Source of the DNA: Otis tarda
Taxonomy: Eukaryota; Chordata; Aves; Otidiformes; Otididae
Assembly (NCBI GenBank): GCA_026413225.1
Contig: CM048591.1
Span: forward strand, 5,843,001-5,907,000
Length of the DNA stretch: 64,000 nucleotides
Reading direction: 5' to 3'
Below, piece after piece: positions 41,389 to 59,689 of the stretch (positions are counted from its first letter, which is position 1; every line of letters starts with the position of its first letter). The notes under the pieces are model-generated. The model saw nothing but the letters and a program-made list of their open reading frames with translations, was not told the DNA's origin and made no database searches. The position numbers and the translations under genes are program-made.

Positions 41389-42246
41389 CTAAGTGAATGA
41401 AAAAAAACAGAATTATTTCTTTGTTCTGTGATTATTTTATCTCTAAATTATTCTTTCATTCTTAGACCTTTGGGCATCTAAGAAGTAAGTGAATAACGAT
41501 CAATTTCCCGTCAATTCAAAAGGTATTTTCTGTAAAGCACAATCAGAATCACTGTAGCTGGCAACCAATTATCTGATCTACCAGTGCACTTCAATTTGCA
41601 CCAACAATTTCAGTGGTGAACAGTCATGCATGACAAACCTATCCACACAGACAAAATAAGTTAGTAGATATAAGCACATGTAATGTTGTTACAAAGCATA
41701 AAAGCCAGATTTGAGTAACGTCCCTAAAATGGGAATTAATATGAACTGTGAGATACACTAAAATCAGGAAAGACTGCACATCTGCTATGAATTACAGATT
41801 GTCATTCAGAAAACTTTTTGTTTGTTTGTTTTTGTTCTTTTTCCCTGCTGCTCCAGCACCCTCTGCTGCTGATATACAGAACAACACTGTTTGCTGATGT
41901 ACAGAACAACAAAAGACAGGTCTCTTGTCTCAATTTGCACTGTACGGACAAGTGCTTCCAACAGAGAAATAGTAAATGAAATAAACTGATTACACAAGGC
42001 ACAGGTTTTCAGAACCAGCATGTTACTAACAGGAACAAGCAATAAAAGAGAGGAAAAAGTTCTCAAGACTTGGACTTTTTCAGTAGTTTCTTTGGCTTAT
42101 CACAAACTCAAAATTTAAGCAAAAGCGAAAGCCTTTTAAAAATTTCAATACATATGACACAAAAAACTGTCCTCCTAGACACCTGTGCCTTTTGAAAAAA
42201 ACGACTATCCCAAAATACTATGTATTTCCTTACATAGAGGTATTAC
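41389..42246 (-). other. Intron 15 of PIK3C3
   Basis: 858 bp of unique AT-rich sequence. It holds a short imperfect tandem duplication at 41867-41911 (two copies of about 20 bp, spaced 25 bp apart, each containing TACAGAACAACA) and a TTTG run at 41817-41833. Confidence 0.75.
41867..41911. repeat. Short tandem duplication, 25-bp period
   Basis: TGCTGATATACAGAACAACA is followed 25 bp later by TGCTGATGTACAGAACAACA, one mismatch in 20. It is a small local duplication with no apparent function. Confidence 0.85.
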
Positions 42247-42352
42247 CTTCAGCAAAGCCTGACTAAATCTTCTCATCACGTTTAAGTACATTTCGTGAGT
42301 CTTTGGGTCCCTCTGCTGAGTGTCTTGGTCTTCACACTCCACTATTACATAC
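42247..42352 (-). CDS. PIK3C3: PIK3C3 exon 15: end of the helical domain
   Basis: The 106-bp exon enters in phase 2 (G completes W495) and leaves in phase 0. It encodes [20 protein letters not shown] then [15 protein letters not shown], matching human 496-530 without visible change. The acceptor is TGCTGCAG and the donor is AAG followed by GTAATA. Confidence 0.97.
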
Positions 42353-46595
<4,243 letters not shown>

Positions 46596-46683
46596 ATCAA
46601 GATTTTCACTGTCTGCAAGCTCCTTTGTCTTAGAAGTAAGAGGTGGTGAGGAAACAGGTGGAACAGGACTCATAATCTGGGAA
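46596..46683 (-). CDS. PIK3C3: PIK3C3 exon 13: proline/serine-rich linker
   Basis: The 88-bp exon enters in phase 2 (T completes AGT, serine) and leaves in phase 0, covering human 442-472. It encodes SSQIMSPVPPVSSPPL, then TSKTKELADSENLD. It is one residue shorter than human and is the most diverged exon in the window, as expected for a flexible loop inside the helical domain. The acceptor is TTTATGTAG and the donor is GAT followed by GTAAGT. Confidence 0.95.
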
Positions 46684-47924
46684 CTACATAAAGGAAAGCA
46701 TGTAATTGGCATAAAAACCCTCAAGTTCTTGCTTGCGGGTCAGGGGGCATGCATAGAAATAGCAACGCATTTCACTTTCACAGCATCAGAAATTAAGAAA
46801 ACTGGAAGAGAAGTATATTTGAAAACAGTCATCTCACCTGTTTCAGAACAAATGGCATGAACAGCACCTTTGACAGCTGCAGTTCCTGCAAACGGTAAAA
46901 ATCTGTGCCTGCATAGCTACACAGTTTATGGCTTTGAGGGACATTCACTTACACTAAACTTAGCATTTTGTTTCATCTTCCACAAAAAATAAATAGACCT
47001 AGATGGGAATTCAGCAAATCTGCATTTTCAGGAAAAGCTTTTTTGAAATGTTCTTAAGATGAAATTACTAATACACAACACCTGCAAGCACTCATCTCTG
47101 GAACGCAGTTACACATAAGAGAGCAGAGAAATCTAAATGCTTGCAAGACAAAATTATCAGACAGTAAATTCACCTGAAAGGAAGTAGTCAAACAGCTCTA
47201 CTAATGTCTAAGTGTCATTGCAGCCTCAAAATACACCGTATATCCCAGGACACCCACTCCACAGCTTAGCAGCAAGATCAATGAAAAGTAGTACACTTGT
47301 AATATGAAAAGTATACCCTAGTGATAAAAGCGATTAGACACTACAGCTTAAGATTAAAAATTCTGGAAATTTGTATTAAATATTCACAGGAGACTTCAGT
47401 TAACCAAGTGTGTTTGCACCTTGTTTAATACTATATTAATAAGATATTTCAGCCTTTCCTGAAAAAATAGAACGTCTGCTCTCTCAGCTCCTTTACGTTC
47501 ACAGGACTCTCCCTACATCATCTTTTTCTTTCCATTTCAGACTGATTGGACTTTTAGATCCATATTCTTTGATGAAAGCGGGAAGCGGAGTATCATATAA
47601 CAGCTTCATTGAAGACATCATAACTTTTGCAAAGACAGAAGGAAGCAATGCCAGTGCTTTTCCTTCTCTCCAGAAGTTGTCTTTCATGCAGTAAGGTGAA
47701 AGGCCACAACTTTAAGATTAAGCCCATTTGCTCTGAAAACTATCTATAGTCAGGAAATACATTCCATGAATGCTCAGGGGTTATTTTATTTTTTTTTTTT
47801 TATGTCATCGCTTCGTATTATAAAAAAGGATGTTGAATATGCAATGATTCCTAAAAAGTAGAAAAAAATTGAGGTCTTAAAGCATTAGATCTCTCCTTTC
47901 CTACTGGAAATCTAAGCTTCTTAC
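46684..47924 (-). other. Intron 12 of PIK3C3
   Basis: 1241 bp. It holds a plus-strand coding-like segment at 47524-47692 with a strong upstream 3' splice-site consensus (see findings) and a T run at 47788-47803. The rest is unique AT-rich sequence. Confidence 0.7.
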
Positions 47925-48079
47925 CTGTCTATTTCTGCACCATTAGTTCCAGATGTTGTCATGCCTTCTGACATTGAACCTTGACTCTCCCTCTTGCTAG
48001 GTTCCAGTCCATTCTTTATGTCATCAAAGTTTTCATATTTCAATGCCTGGACTAGTTGTAGCAGGTACATCAGCAAATC
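47925..48079 (-). CDS. PIK3C3: PIK3C3 exon 12: helical domain and start of the S/T-rich linker
   Basis: The 155-bp exon enters in phase 0 and leaves in phase 2 (ends GAC AG, completing a serine with the next exon). It matches human 391-442. The first 27 residues, [20 protein letters not shown] and on to LEP, are conserved. The rest ([20 protein letters not shown] here) differs at many positions from human and is rich in S, T, G and E, as expected for a disordered loop. The acceptor is TTTCCTTCATGAG with a pyrimidine run upstream, and the donor is CAG followed by GTAAGA. Confidence 0.96.
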
Positions 48080-49384
48080 CTCATGAAGGAAAAAAATGAA
48101 AATGAACTCAGGGGATCAGTCAAAGCTGACTAGGACTCTGCATGTTTTCAAAATTCTCATTTATAGAAAAACTCTGTCAGGATTTAGTGACCTATAAAGA
48201 AATTGAAATTGAGGTCTCCCTAGCAAGTCATATACAATAGAAAAACTGATGTAGGATGAAGTTTGACTACCAAAAGATACTGAATTATCACACTACTAAG
48301 TTTTTGTTATGCAAAGGTAGTAACTGCTAATTAAGTAAACATTTAAGTACAATTACTGCTTTTAAGTTCTCTTTAGTTAAACTGACCTATTTGCTGTCAG
48401 CATCTACAAAACAAACCTTTCAGTTTGTGGCTTCCAAAAAGAAAATTCAGGCATAAAATAGGGACCATAGAACCAGTAATTCAGTTTCTCTCCTCTCTTA
48501 CGCACTGTGTTTTTTTATTTAATACCTTCTGTAGCTGGGGATTCAAAAAAACCCACATATTTGATACATTTTAGACTGAAGAATAGAATTTTAAACACTT
48601 GCTGTTGCTAATGAATTTGTTCCCTCTACTATTCAACTTACTCTGTTTAGTTGCCTTCAAATGTTTCGTAAAGGGCACATTTTTAAAGTTAAAGTAGTAT
48701 GACCTTGCCTATTGAAACAGACTTGCAAAAATTTGATATATTTATTCTTCCTATTTTAAATTATATTGATTGCCAAGGATTCAAGCATTATGGTAATAGA
48801 TTCAAAGTATTTTTTTTACTGTCGAAAGAAAATAAAATATATAAATAATTACATTTTAACAGATTAGCATCTATTAAGTGGGCTCTACTCATAAATCACA
48901 GCTCATCATATTCTAATCAGTATACAATTATAAACAACTTATTTCCACAAATGTTTTTCTACTCACTTTCTTTGGCAAAAGAGTGTGTTAATATACTGCT
49001 TCAGTTTACCAGGTGGATTTGTTGGAAATCTTTTAGTAGGCTATTTGAGTTCAGAGCACCTCTATGAAGGCTAACATTCAAAGTTTATCATTGGTTTCTG
49101 GGGAGAACATACAGTTGTTTCACCTTGTTTGACAAAACCAGCTATCACTGGGGGGTTCACACTAAGACAATGATCAATGAGTGCCACTTAATAACGTGAA
49201 GACTTTGCTCCATAAACAGCTTATAATAAATAGCATCACAGTGAATTTCATTATTTTTTTTTAGTTTTCCGTCACTGTTATTCACTTCAATGCCTTAAAA
49301 AGTAGCAAACATTTCAAGTGCTCAATGAAACTAAAATTCCTGAGAGCAGCTGACCTTCACTTGTACCCAGAGACCAACTAATAC
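48080..49384 (-). other. Intron 11 of PIK3C3
   Basis: 1305 bp of AT-rich unique sequence. There is a T run at 49251-49262. No recognisable gene or repeat family was seen. Confidence 0.75.
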
Positions 49385-49570
49385 CTCATCATCGGCCTGC
49401 TGAAGCCTGGCAACAGCGTAACGCCGAACCGTTGGGTTGGTGAAGTGAGACGACAGAAGTTCTAGAGAGTCTTCCACGTCCATGGGCTTCCACTTTCCCA
49501 GTAGCTCCAGTGCTTGCTTTGCTTCCTGTGGTAGGTCCCAGTTGACACATTTTAAGAATTTTGTCAAGGC
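49385..49570 (-). CDS. PIK3C3: PIK3C3 exon 11: helical domain
   Basis: The 186-bp exon, the longest in the window, is in phase 0 at both ends and encodes 62 residues matching human 329-390. It begins [20 protein letters not shown] and ends [10 protein letters not shown]. The one difference I see is R385Q. The residues form the core PIK helical repeats. The acceptor is CTATTTAG. The donor is GAG followed by GTATTA, weaker than the other donors because it lacks the G at +5, so reading runs on into the intron for a few codons before a stop. Confidence 0.97.
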
Positions 49571-51951
<2,381 letters not shown>

Positions 51952-53042
51952 CTAAACGCAGAGGGTCAGTATATTTAAACTCCAGAGAAAATTACTATTG
52001 AAATGAAACCGTCTAGTAAAGACTCACCAGTATCTTGAATAATGCATGACAACTAAAATTAACATTGTCTTCTGGATTTTTGGGGGTTGTTTTAGAAGAA
52101 ACTCCTTCAACAATACGTGGAGGGCTGTTCAGGATTTTGAGGTTTCATTTTGTTGGGTGTTTGTTTGCTTTTTTTTTTTTTACTTCATACAATATACAAA
52201 CCCTATTTTGCCTTTTGGTGAATTGCTGCAAAATGCAAGCGCTCCAGTCAACATATCCGTGATTTTAACAGCACTCAAACGTGCTAGCCGCTTTATAAAC
52301 ATTTTTAGGAGGTTTGCAATATAAAGCTTTGTATGCAAGAAAAACTTCTCAAAAAGTTTTCCCCACTGTTAATACCATGTTAGCAACAGTAGGAGCCACA
52401 ATAGGAGCCACAGTGTCAACGAGATTTCAGCAGCCAAGGCAGATTTCAGCATTATCAGACTTGCTCTTGCAGTGTTAGATTACACAGTGCTCAAACAGTG
52501 TTGCCAGTAGAAGCCCACTTACATTAAGGTTCCCAAAGCTGCCAATACCAGTCCCACTGAATTGGCATCCACAATAATGGAAATCTTTTCTAGAACTGTA
52601 CTTAGGCACTGTCTACATGAAAGACAACATACAAGAGAGTGTAGGGAGAAAATATTTTAACAGATGAAGTGACCAAGAGTTACTATACCTTTCTCTAAAC
52701 TTCTTTTCTTCAGCTCCCTCTTACCTTATATTCCCACCCTCTGACCTCTTCTGCCAACAATCTCCCTTCTCTGCTTTCCTACACCCCAAAAGCAAGCACA
52801 TTAGGTATGGAAAAGAGGAGATGAACATGAGCATTATATCTATTCTTATATTCTAATCTAGCAGAAGCAGAAAAGAATACAAAAAGTCAAATCCACTGAT
52901 ATTTCTCAACTGGTCAAATACATCTCTCCACTGGAATTTTAAAATATTTGAGACATCAATATAGGCAAGCTTTCATCTCCATTTACAAAAACTTTAACAA
53001 AAATACTATAATACAGATTGCATTACATGGAGCATTGCTTAC
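51952..53042 (-). other. Intron 8 of PIK3C3
   Basis: 1091 bp of AT-rich unique sequence. It includes a T run near 52171-52181. No recognisable gene, RNA or repeat was seen. Confidence 0.75.
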
Positions 53043-53114
53043 CATAGACATCTGGGGATCTGGAATCTTAACAATTTCAGAATTTGTTAAAATTGGAGAT
53101 GACTCATCACCATC
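53043..53114 (-). CDS. PIK3C3: PIK3C3 exon 8
   Basis: The 72-bp exon is in phase 0 at both ends and encodes 24 residues matching human 239-262: [10 protein letters not shown], then a variable stretch, then IPDPQMSM. The human SFELVKV is NSEIVKI here, so four of seven residues differ in a loop that is presumably tolerant. The acceptor is GTTATTCAG and the donor is ATG followed by GTAAGC. Confidence 0.96.
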
Positions 53115-53573
53115 CTGAATAACAAAAAGTTAAAGGCATATTAAACATTTCAAGTTAGGGAAAAAAACCCAAATATGTCATATTAATGTATTGTGAATTA
53201 TACTATAGTGAAAGAATGATGCAACCGCACCTTGCTGACTTTTGATCGTTACAAAGGGGAAAACAGAAAATAAGAAATGGATTTTTTTTTTTCATGTTAG
53301 TTTTTGCCAGATGATAAACAAGATGGCAAAACATATGAAAGTTCATCTGACGAGACACAGCTTGGCAACTCATTATCATGCCGGCACACAGGCGAGTAGA
53401 GAAATTTGCCATTATTATTACATGTGTCCTCTGCAAGCACAATGAGAAACCAAATCAGGGTCCGTATTTCCACCAAAACCAAGTCATTTCCTAGAAATAA
53501 CAACCATGTTGCACAAAATATCTCCTAACAGTTCAACATATAAGTTCTCTGAAACGCAGATGAATTTAGTAAG

Positions 53574-53622
53574 ATATATATGTGCACATATATATATATG
53601 CACATATATATATATATATGCA
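53574..53622. repeat. AT dinucleotide microsatellite with palindromic interruptions
   Basis: About 49 bp of alternating TA, interrupted twice by GCAC/TGCA steps, lying in intron 7. Parts are self-complementary and could form hairpins. The length is likely to vary between individuals. Confidence 0.9.
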
Positions 53623-56600
53623 TCACAGGTTCCACATGGAGCATGACAGTCTCTTCTAGTAATTCACACTGGGCTGCTCTGAAGCAGTACGAGAGGAGCC
53701 TGCTAGTTTTCCTTAGAGACGTCTAACCTGCTGCTGCATAAATAAGGGAATGGAGAAGGTCTGTTTCCTGTTTGAACCAGGCAGAAGGAAAAGATACAAA
53801 GCCTGCCACCATGTGACAAAAACAACAACTCTGCTCCCTTCTTCCAGTCACACCCAGGAGTTTAGTTTGGGGGTTTTTTACCGCAGAAGTGTAACTAAGC
53901 ATTAATTGACATGATCTATAAAAGAACACTTCATTTAAAAGACAGTATAAAACAGTAAAACAGAAAAAAAACAACACAAAAACACCACCATAGTATGTGC
54001 TGTGCTCTATTTATACTTATTTTGTTCTCATTTATTTTGGAGTAAATCTCAGCTCAGAATAAAGGGTTTTTTTGACATATCAACACTTCCCTCAATAATG
54101 TAAGTCTTGTGATAACTTGCTCAGGTTTGCTTCTGTCCCCACCCTCCTTTATTTGCTCCTCTTACTTTTCCAATCACATATGCCTCTTGGGGTGGCTTTA
54201 TTTTCATATTTTTCAGAGGTAACTTTAAAAGAAGTGAGGAGCTTGTATTAAGGGGAAGAAAAGAATCATTCATCACTAAAGACACAGAAATTAAAATTGC
54301 CATTAACCTCTCAGGAGAAACATTTCTTTTTCCAGCTACATAAATTTTGTGTTGTTGACTACAGTAAAAGATCTCTTAGTATTAACATGCACATTCAGGA
54401 AGATACCTTTGTTATGCTTATTAGTGTCCTATGCCCTTCTGATGCAACAATTTTGCAGTCAAAATAATGACAGTAACTACACACACAGCCTTCCTTGTTA
54501 AGGGAAATACACATATAGACTGGCTGTGGTTGATGATGGTCTCAGAACATGGGCAGGATTGCTTTTTCCATTAGGCTTTCTAAAAAGTACACAGGTAAAC
54601 GCTGAAGAGGACAAAGAGGACATTTGCTTACAGTTTCTCTGTTTTAAAACCATGCTGCCTGAATAATGAATTTAGCTTTAACTTAATTTTATAGAATAGT
54701 ATTCCCAAAGTATTTCTATTATAACAAAATACTACTACAACAGTAGAGTGAACTGAGCCAGAGCCACACTGACAGATCAGCATTCACATTATACTAAAAC
54801 CTTTGCCATCTCATCAGACAGAACTTTCAGGTCATGCTATACTAGTTTTGGAAAGTCAAATTACATAAAAAACAATGAAATTGCTTTGGCAGAAAATCCT
54901 TCTGAAAACAAACAAATCGGATGACAAGAGATGACAGAGCTATTTCTGTCTACTAATTGGTTATCTTCCCAATCAAAATTGTAATAAGGCTGCAACCTGA
55001 CTTGCCCTTTATAAAACAAAGGATTACCAAAGCCCCAGTGACAAACAAGATCCCACTCCATTTAGAGCCTTCACGTATAACGCTGTAGGAAAAAACTTGA
55101 CACAGGAGTAGATTCACTAGCAACTAATAAATGTTCAGACGCCTAAGGAAGCATTTATAACATCCATATCCCATGTAGATTCTCCAGGGATAAGCAGTCA
55201 TAACACTCACACTACTACAGCTTTGTCTCAGTGAAAACATTCAGATAGAATAGTTGTAAAAGGAAAGTCTTACAGAGCTTTTAGGCTGGAAAAAATGGAG
55301 CACCTACTCCACAATCAAAAGCCTGAGACAGCTCTTACCAACTCAAAACTCCCTAGGCTGAGAATGACAACGTAATTGTGTAAAATTTGCTTACTTACAA
55401 AACTAAAAATCGCATAAAGCCTTCCAGTGACTAATGTCAAAATGTTTATAACACCCTTTAAAACCAAGATTGGGGACTTTTTTCCAAGACTAGCATAAAA
55501 AAAAAAAAATTATTTCTAAACTCATTGCTGAGTTGTGTCTTTTTTTAACTTTTCAAAAGAAATATCATAATGACTGTTCTTTACACTCCTCTTCTTAAAT
55601 GCATCTAGATTATCTGAAAAGCTCTAGCTGTTCAGCTCAAGCACTAGGAAAACTTTACTCCCATTGCGTTTCAGAATAAAGCCTTAAGTTCAAACCAAAA
55701 CTTGCTATGAAAACAACTTTTACCAAAGTATTTGTGGGACAAGTTACTGCGTCAGGAGCTGACATTTTCAGAACGAACTGTTTTGTGAAATCCTCAAGGC
55801 ACAATACCATTAGTTTGCCCATGAAGGAGGTCTGCTGTTTAACTTGCCTTCCAGTTAGATTAACGTGTAGTTCTAATTCCCTGTCATACTTGGAATGTAT
55901 CACATGGGTGACTGTGATGTTGACCATACAAACTTACTAAACCACACCAATCCCTGCAGGTCAACTCTAAATTAGCATTTTAATTTGGTCAGGTGTGTGC
56001 TTTTGAAGTGTCTCCCCGATCATCTCCACATAGTGAGCTTTGGTTCATATAACGGAGGTTTCAGAAATACCCAAGTCCTCCAACTGCCAGCAGTCATTCA
56101 GTCCACGAGACTTGACTAAAACTAGTCCCAAACATAAGGGGACACATGGTCGACATTGGGCCTCCAGCAACCTCTTCACTCTGTGAATCCGTTCCTCTTG
56201 GCTGCATTACTTGCTAGCAGTCAGAACCTGAGATGACCTGCTATTTTGCCACTGGGAAACAAAAGCAACACCAATACTAAACAGGATTAACTTGCTTTAA
56301 ACTGTTACGTTAAAGTGCCTCAGAAGTATGTCACTACATTAAGGTCAGTGTGCGTGACCATATAAACATTAGAGTCCATTTAAGAAAGTCAACAAGATTC
56401 ACAGAATTTTCTGAACCAGCAAGGTTCTTCTGCACTTTCCTGAAAATCAGTGTCCCAACATCAATAAATAAGGAGGTTCTATTTATCTTATTCTTTAGTC
56501 AAAACATTGTTTCAGGTAACATCAATGGGATGCACCTTCTCCCATACAAAAAGTAAATGGACACTTGATGATGTAGACACTACTTCTTTCTTTCAGGCCA

Positions 56601-57956
56601 TGAAAAAGGCTCTGATAATCAGACTACTTTTTTTTTTTTAATAAACTGGATGCAGCAGTGCAATTTATTTATTCAAACAAAGGTTTCACTTGAAACTCGC
56701 AGAAGAAAACATTAATGATAAATGCTAGTGTTATTTGCACTCGAAAGTCACATTGACTTTTTGCCCAAATGGAGAATCAGAAGTGATGCTCTCATTACTA
56801 GCAGACTGCTATCCTTCATGCCTTGAATGTTGTATTAAAATTAAGTCAGCAGAGAACATGGAAAGAGCCACTGCCACTTCACTTCACTGTAATTGAATGT
56901 TGAGTTAAAGAATCTCAAATTCTATCAGCCACTGTTTAACAGGCTAGTTCTTCGTAAACACTTGAAAACAAATTTATCAAGAAAACTGTGACAAGTAATC
57001 TCCACTTGGACTATCGGTCACAGGCAGGTGACAACAGAACCTACTTTCATTAGACTCAATATACTGGATTGGTGATGCTGGATAGGTATACTGTACGCTA
57101 TAATTGGAAGCATGACAAAACTGAAGACAAACTCTAATTTATGTAGTTTCCTACTGCTGCCAGGAAAAGGGTCAAGAACTTGTTGAAAAGCTACTTCATA
57201 ACAATAAATCCCTCAAACTGCAGTTAGTTATAGCTTTAATATGTTCTATTGCACATTTAATTACTTTATTTTCAGAAGAGTAGCCAATTCATAGTTATTT
57301 TGTTCCATGGAATTTCAATATGCTTCAGAAACATCTCTTAAAGGAAAGATGAACGCTTGAAGTTTGAATCTTCCTTCCTACACCTTGCATATCTGTAAAA
57401 TCATAACTATTGTGTGTGTAAATCAGGAATAATTAATCTATAATGTTAGGTTTCTGAAGGTGAGGGAGAGAAATCACGTTTAGGAGTGTCACATCCAACT
57501 ATAAAATCAAAAGAGCCAAGAGGAAACAAAGCCACACAGTAGCCATGCTCATTGGTTTGCACCTGTGAAAAGTACAGAACATTTTACTGTAAAAAGTGAA
57601 CAGTTAGTAAAATGTTTGAATATTTTGATTGTATTTTATTATGCTCTCTAGAAAAATATTTCATTGATTTCTATAGAAGTAAAGAACTGTATTCTGTTTC
57701 ATGGAGGAATCTGACACATTGTTGATTTCATTCTGATTTGTAACACAAGGGAGTTTTGTAAAAGTCAGGTCCTCTACAGTAGCTGGTTCTAGGATAAGTA
57801 CACAGAAGCACTACAAAACAAGCTATTCTAAAGGCAAAAAGGCTTGGAAAGGTGGGGAGAGATCCAGTTGTCAATTACAGTCCATTAAAAGAAATGCTAA
57901 AAAGCTAACCTAAACATCTACCTAAGGCATAGTTTCACTGAAGTTACCAAAATTCA

Positions 57957-58165
57957 CACCCCAAAAAAATTTAATAAACACAAAAACCCCTAAAGAAAAA
58001 CCAAACCCACACCCTGAAAGAAAAAACACACACACATAAAAAAAAAAAACATAAACAACTCCCCCAAAAAAATAATAAAAAAAAAACAAACAGACAAAAC
58101 CAAACAAAAAAAATCCCACAAAACACAACACAGAAAAAAACCCACAAAATTCCCTCCTCCCAAAC
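57957..58165. repeat. A/C-rich low-complexity block
   Basis: About 210 bp on the plus strand consist almost only of A and C: A runs broken by CCC, CAC and short (CA) steps. G is very rare and T is scarce. The strand asymmetry is extreme (polypurine-free C/A strand against G/T strand). Reading frames on the minus strand give phenylalanine/valine/glycine-rich translations that are products of the base composition, not genes. It may be a degraded A-rich tail or simple repeat. Confidence 0.85.
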
Positions 58166-59593
58166 ACACCACATATATTTGCCTCAGACTGTGGCAGGAG
58201 ACACTAAGTGCCCAGTGGAACTGCTATTTCCTCCAGAAGCATTATGATGGCCATTACCACTACATGGGATATGTGGGTGGAGAACAGATATCCATTGGCA
58301 TTATTTTTTATCAAGTCTGCAAGACACAGCTCTTATAAAGGCTTAGCAAATTTCTTAAAACAGCCACTCATTTTTGTTCTGACTACAGCAATTTGAAAAA
58401 CAACCTTAACAGCTTCTGTTACAGTGGCATCTCTGTTAAACTAAGTTTTAAGACTACTGTTGTTAATAGTTTCAGACATCCAATAACACCTCAATTCAAA
58501 GGGCTGGATTAATAGCATTTAAACAGTTCTTTTTTCAAACATTCACAAGCTTTAACTTGCAACACACCATACAGCTGAGGCAGATTGTGATCTGTGCTTA
58601 GAATTTTTTTTGTGGAATCCTGCTTTTTGTAATTTATTACTGTATTTTTCACTACCTTCCTCAAGAATATTAAGTTGGGTCACAGTTCTTCTGTCCAGAT
58701 CAACTGGTAATGTTGTCACACAGAAAAAATTGTAATGTATTTTTCATTGTATTAATACTTTGTGCACTGAATTTTTTTTTTTTTTAATTCTCAGAACAGA
58801 TGTTGCTTAAAGTTAATGGATCTGATCTCAACAGGACTCCAGTCTCTTTTTCTACCTTCTTTCTCTTTCTCATAAAGCTGCATTATTCAGTAACTTACTG
58901 AATTCAGACTTATGAATCTAAACAAGCTAAAAACTTTAAGAGGCAATTACTGACAATTTTTTTAAAAATAGAGATGACAGATATACTGCTTTTTGTTTCA
59001 CTTGGTCTTTCCACAATACACAGGTCCATAAAGGAACCTGTGCATTGTGGAATACTGAAGGAACTGCTTTAGAGATCTGTTTTGTAAACAGGAAGAAAAG
59101 ATGCAAGACATTCCAAATCTAAAAGTCTTTTACTTAACTGACTTAAAGTATTTTCAGTGGGAAAGGCTAAACTTTCATATTTACTCATTATAGAGAAAAT
59201 GTTCACCAGCAGAGCTCCTGTGCAAAGTTTTACTAACTTAGCTTTTATAAAGTTACCAATCAATACAGGTGTATTTCTTCCTGATAGAAGACATAATTTT
59301 ACATACAGCTACTCTGAAAGTATTGCAAGATGACTGAAGGAACCATAAATCAAAAAGTTTTTAATCACTCACACTTACTAAATTCTGTAATCTTGAACTG
59401 TATTACACGAATGATTGACTTCTGCAATCTTCTGCATCTATACTATTTGATTTGTATGTACATAAACAGTTGCCACTGACAGCTGTCTGCCACTATCCTG
59501 CAGCAGAATATTTCACCTCAGCAGAAAAACCCATCCATTTTAGGAGCATATGTTGGTTTTTAAAGACAACCATAAAGCCTGCAAGGCACATAC

Positions 59594-59689
59594 CTTCTCG
59601 TAGTAAACTATTCCATATTCTTTATCATCACACTTGACGCAACGGAATTCAATCATCAGGTACATAAAGTTAGAACTTCGTTTTTCCCT
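59594..59689 (-). CDS. PIK3C3: PIK3C3 exon 7
   Basis: The 96-bp exon is in phase 0 at both ends and encodes 32 residues matching human 207-238. It contains [18 protein letters not shown] and ends EYGIVYYEK. Differences from human are S207R and V219I. The acceptor is CCTCTCAG-like (CTCAG just above 59689) and the donor is AAG followed by GTATGT. The segment lies in the stretch between the C2 core and the helical domain. Confidence 0.97.

Larger units (their letters stand above)
53115..59593 (-). other. Intron 7 of PIK3C3 (6.5 kb)
   Basis: A long intron with no recognised gene or interspersed repeat family. It holds an AT dinucleotide tract with palindromic GCAC/GTGC steps at 53574-53622, a T-rich/A-rich run at 55496-55512, and an unusual A/C-rich block at 57957-58165, each listed separately. 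A region near 55655-55940 is open on both strands but has no recognisable protein. The rest is unique AT-rich DNA. Confidence 0.7.

Noticed and set aside
57922-58174. Three overlapping minus-strand frames giving F/V/G/C-rich proteins
   Set aside because: Direct product of the A/C-rich low-complexity block.
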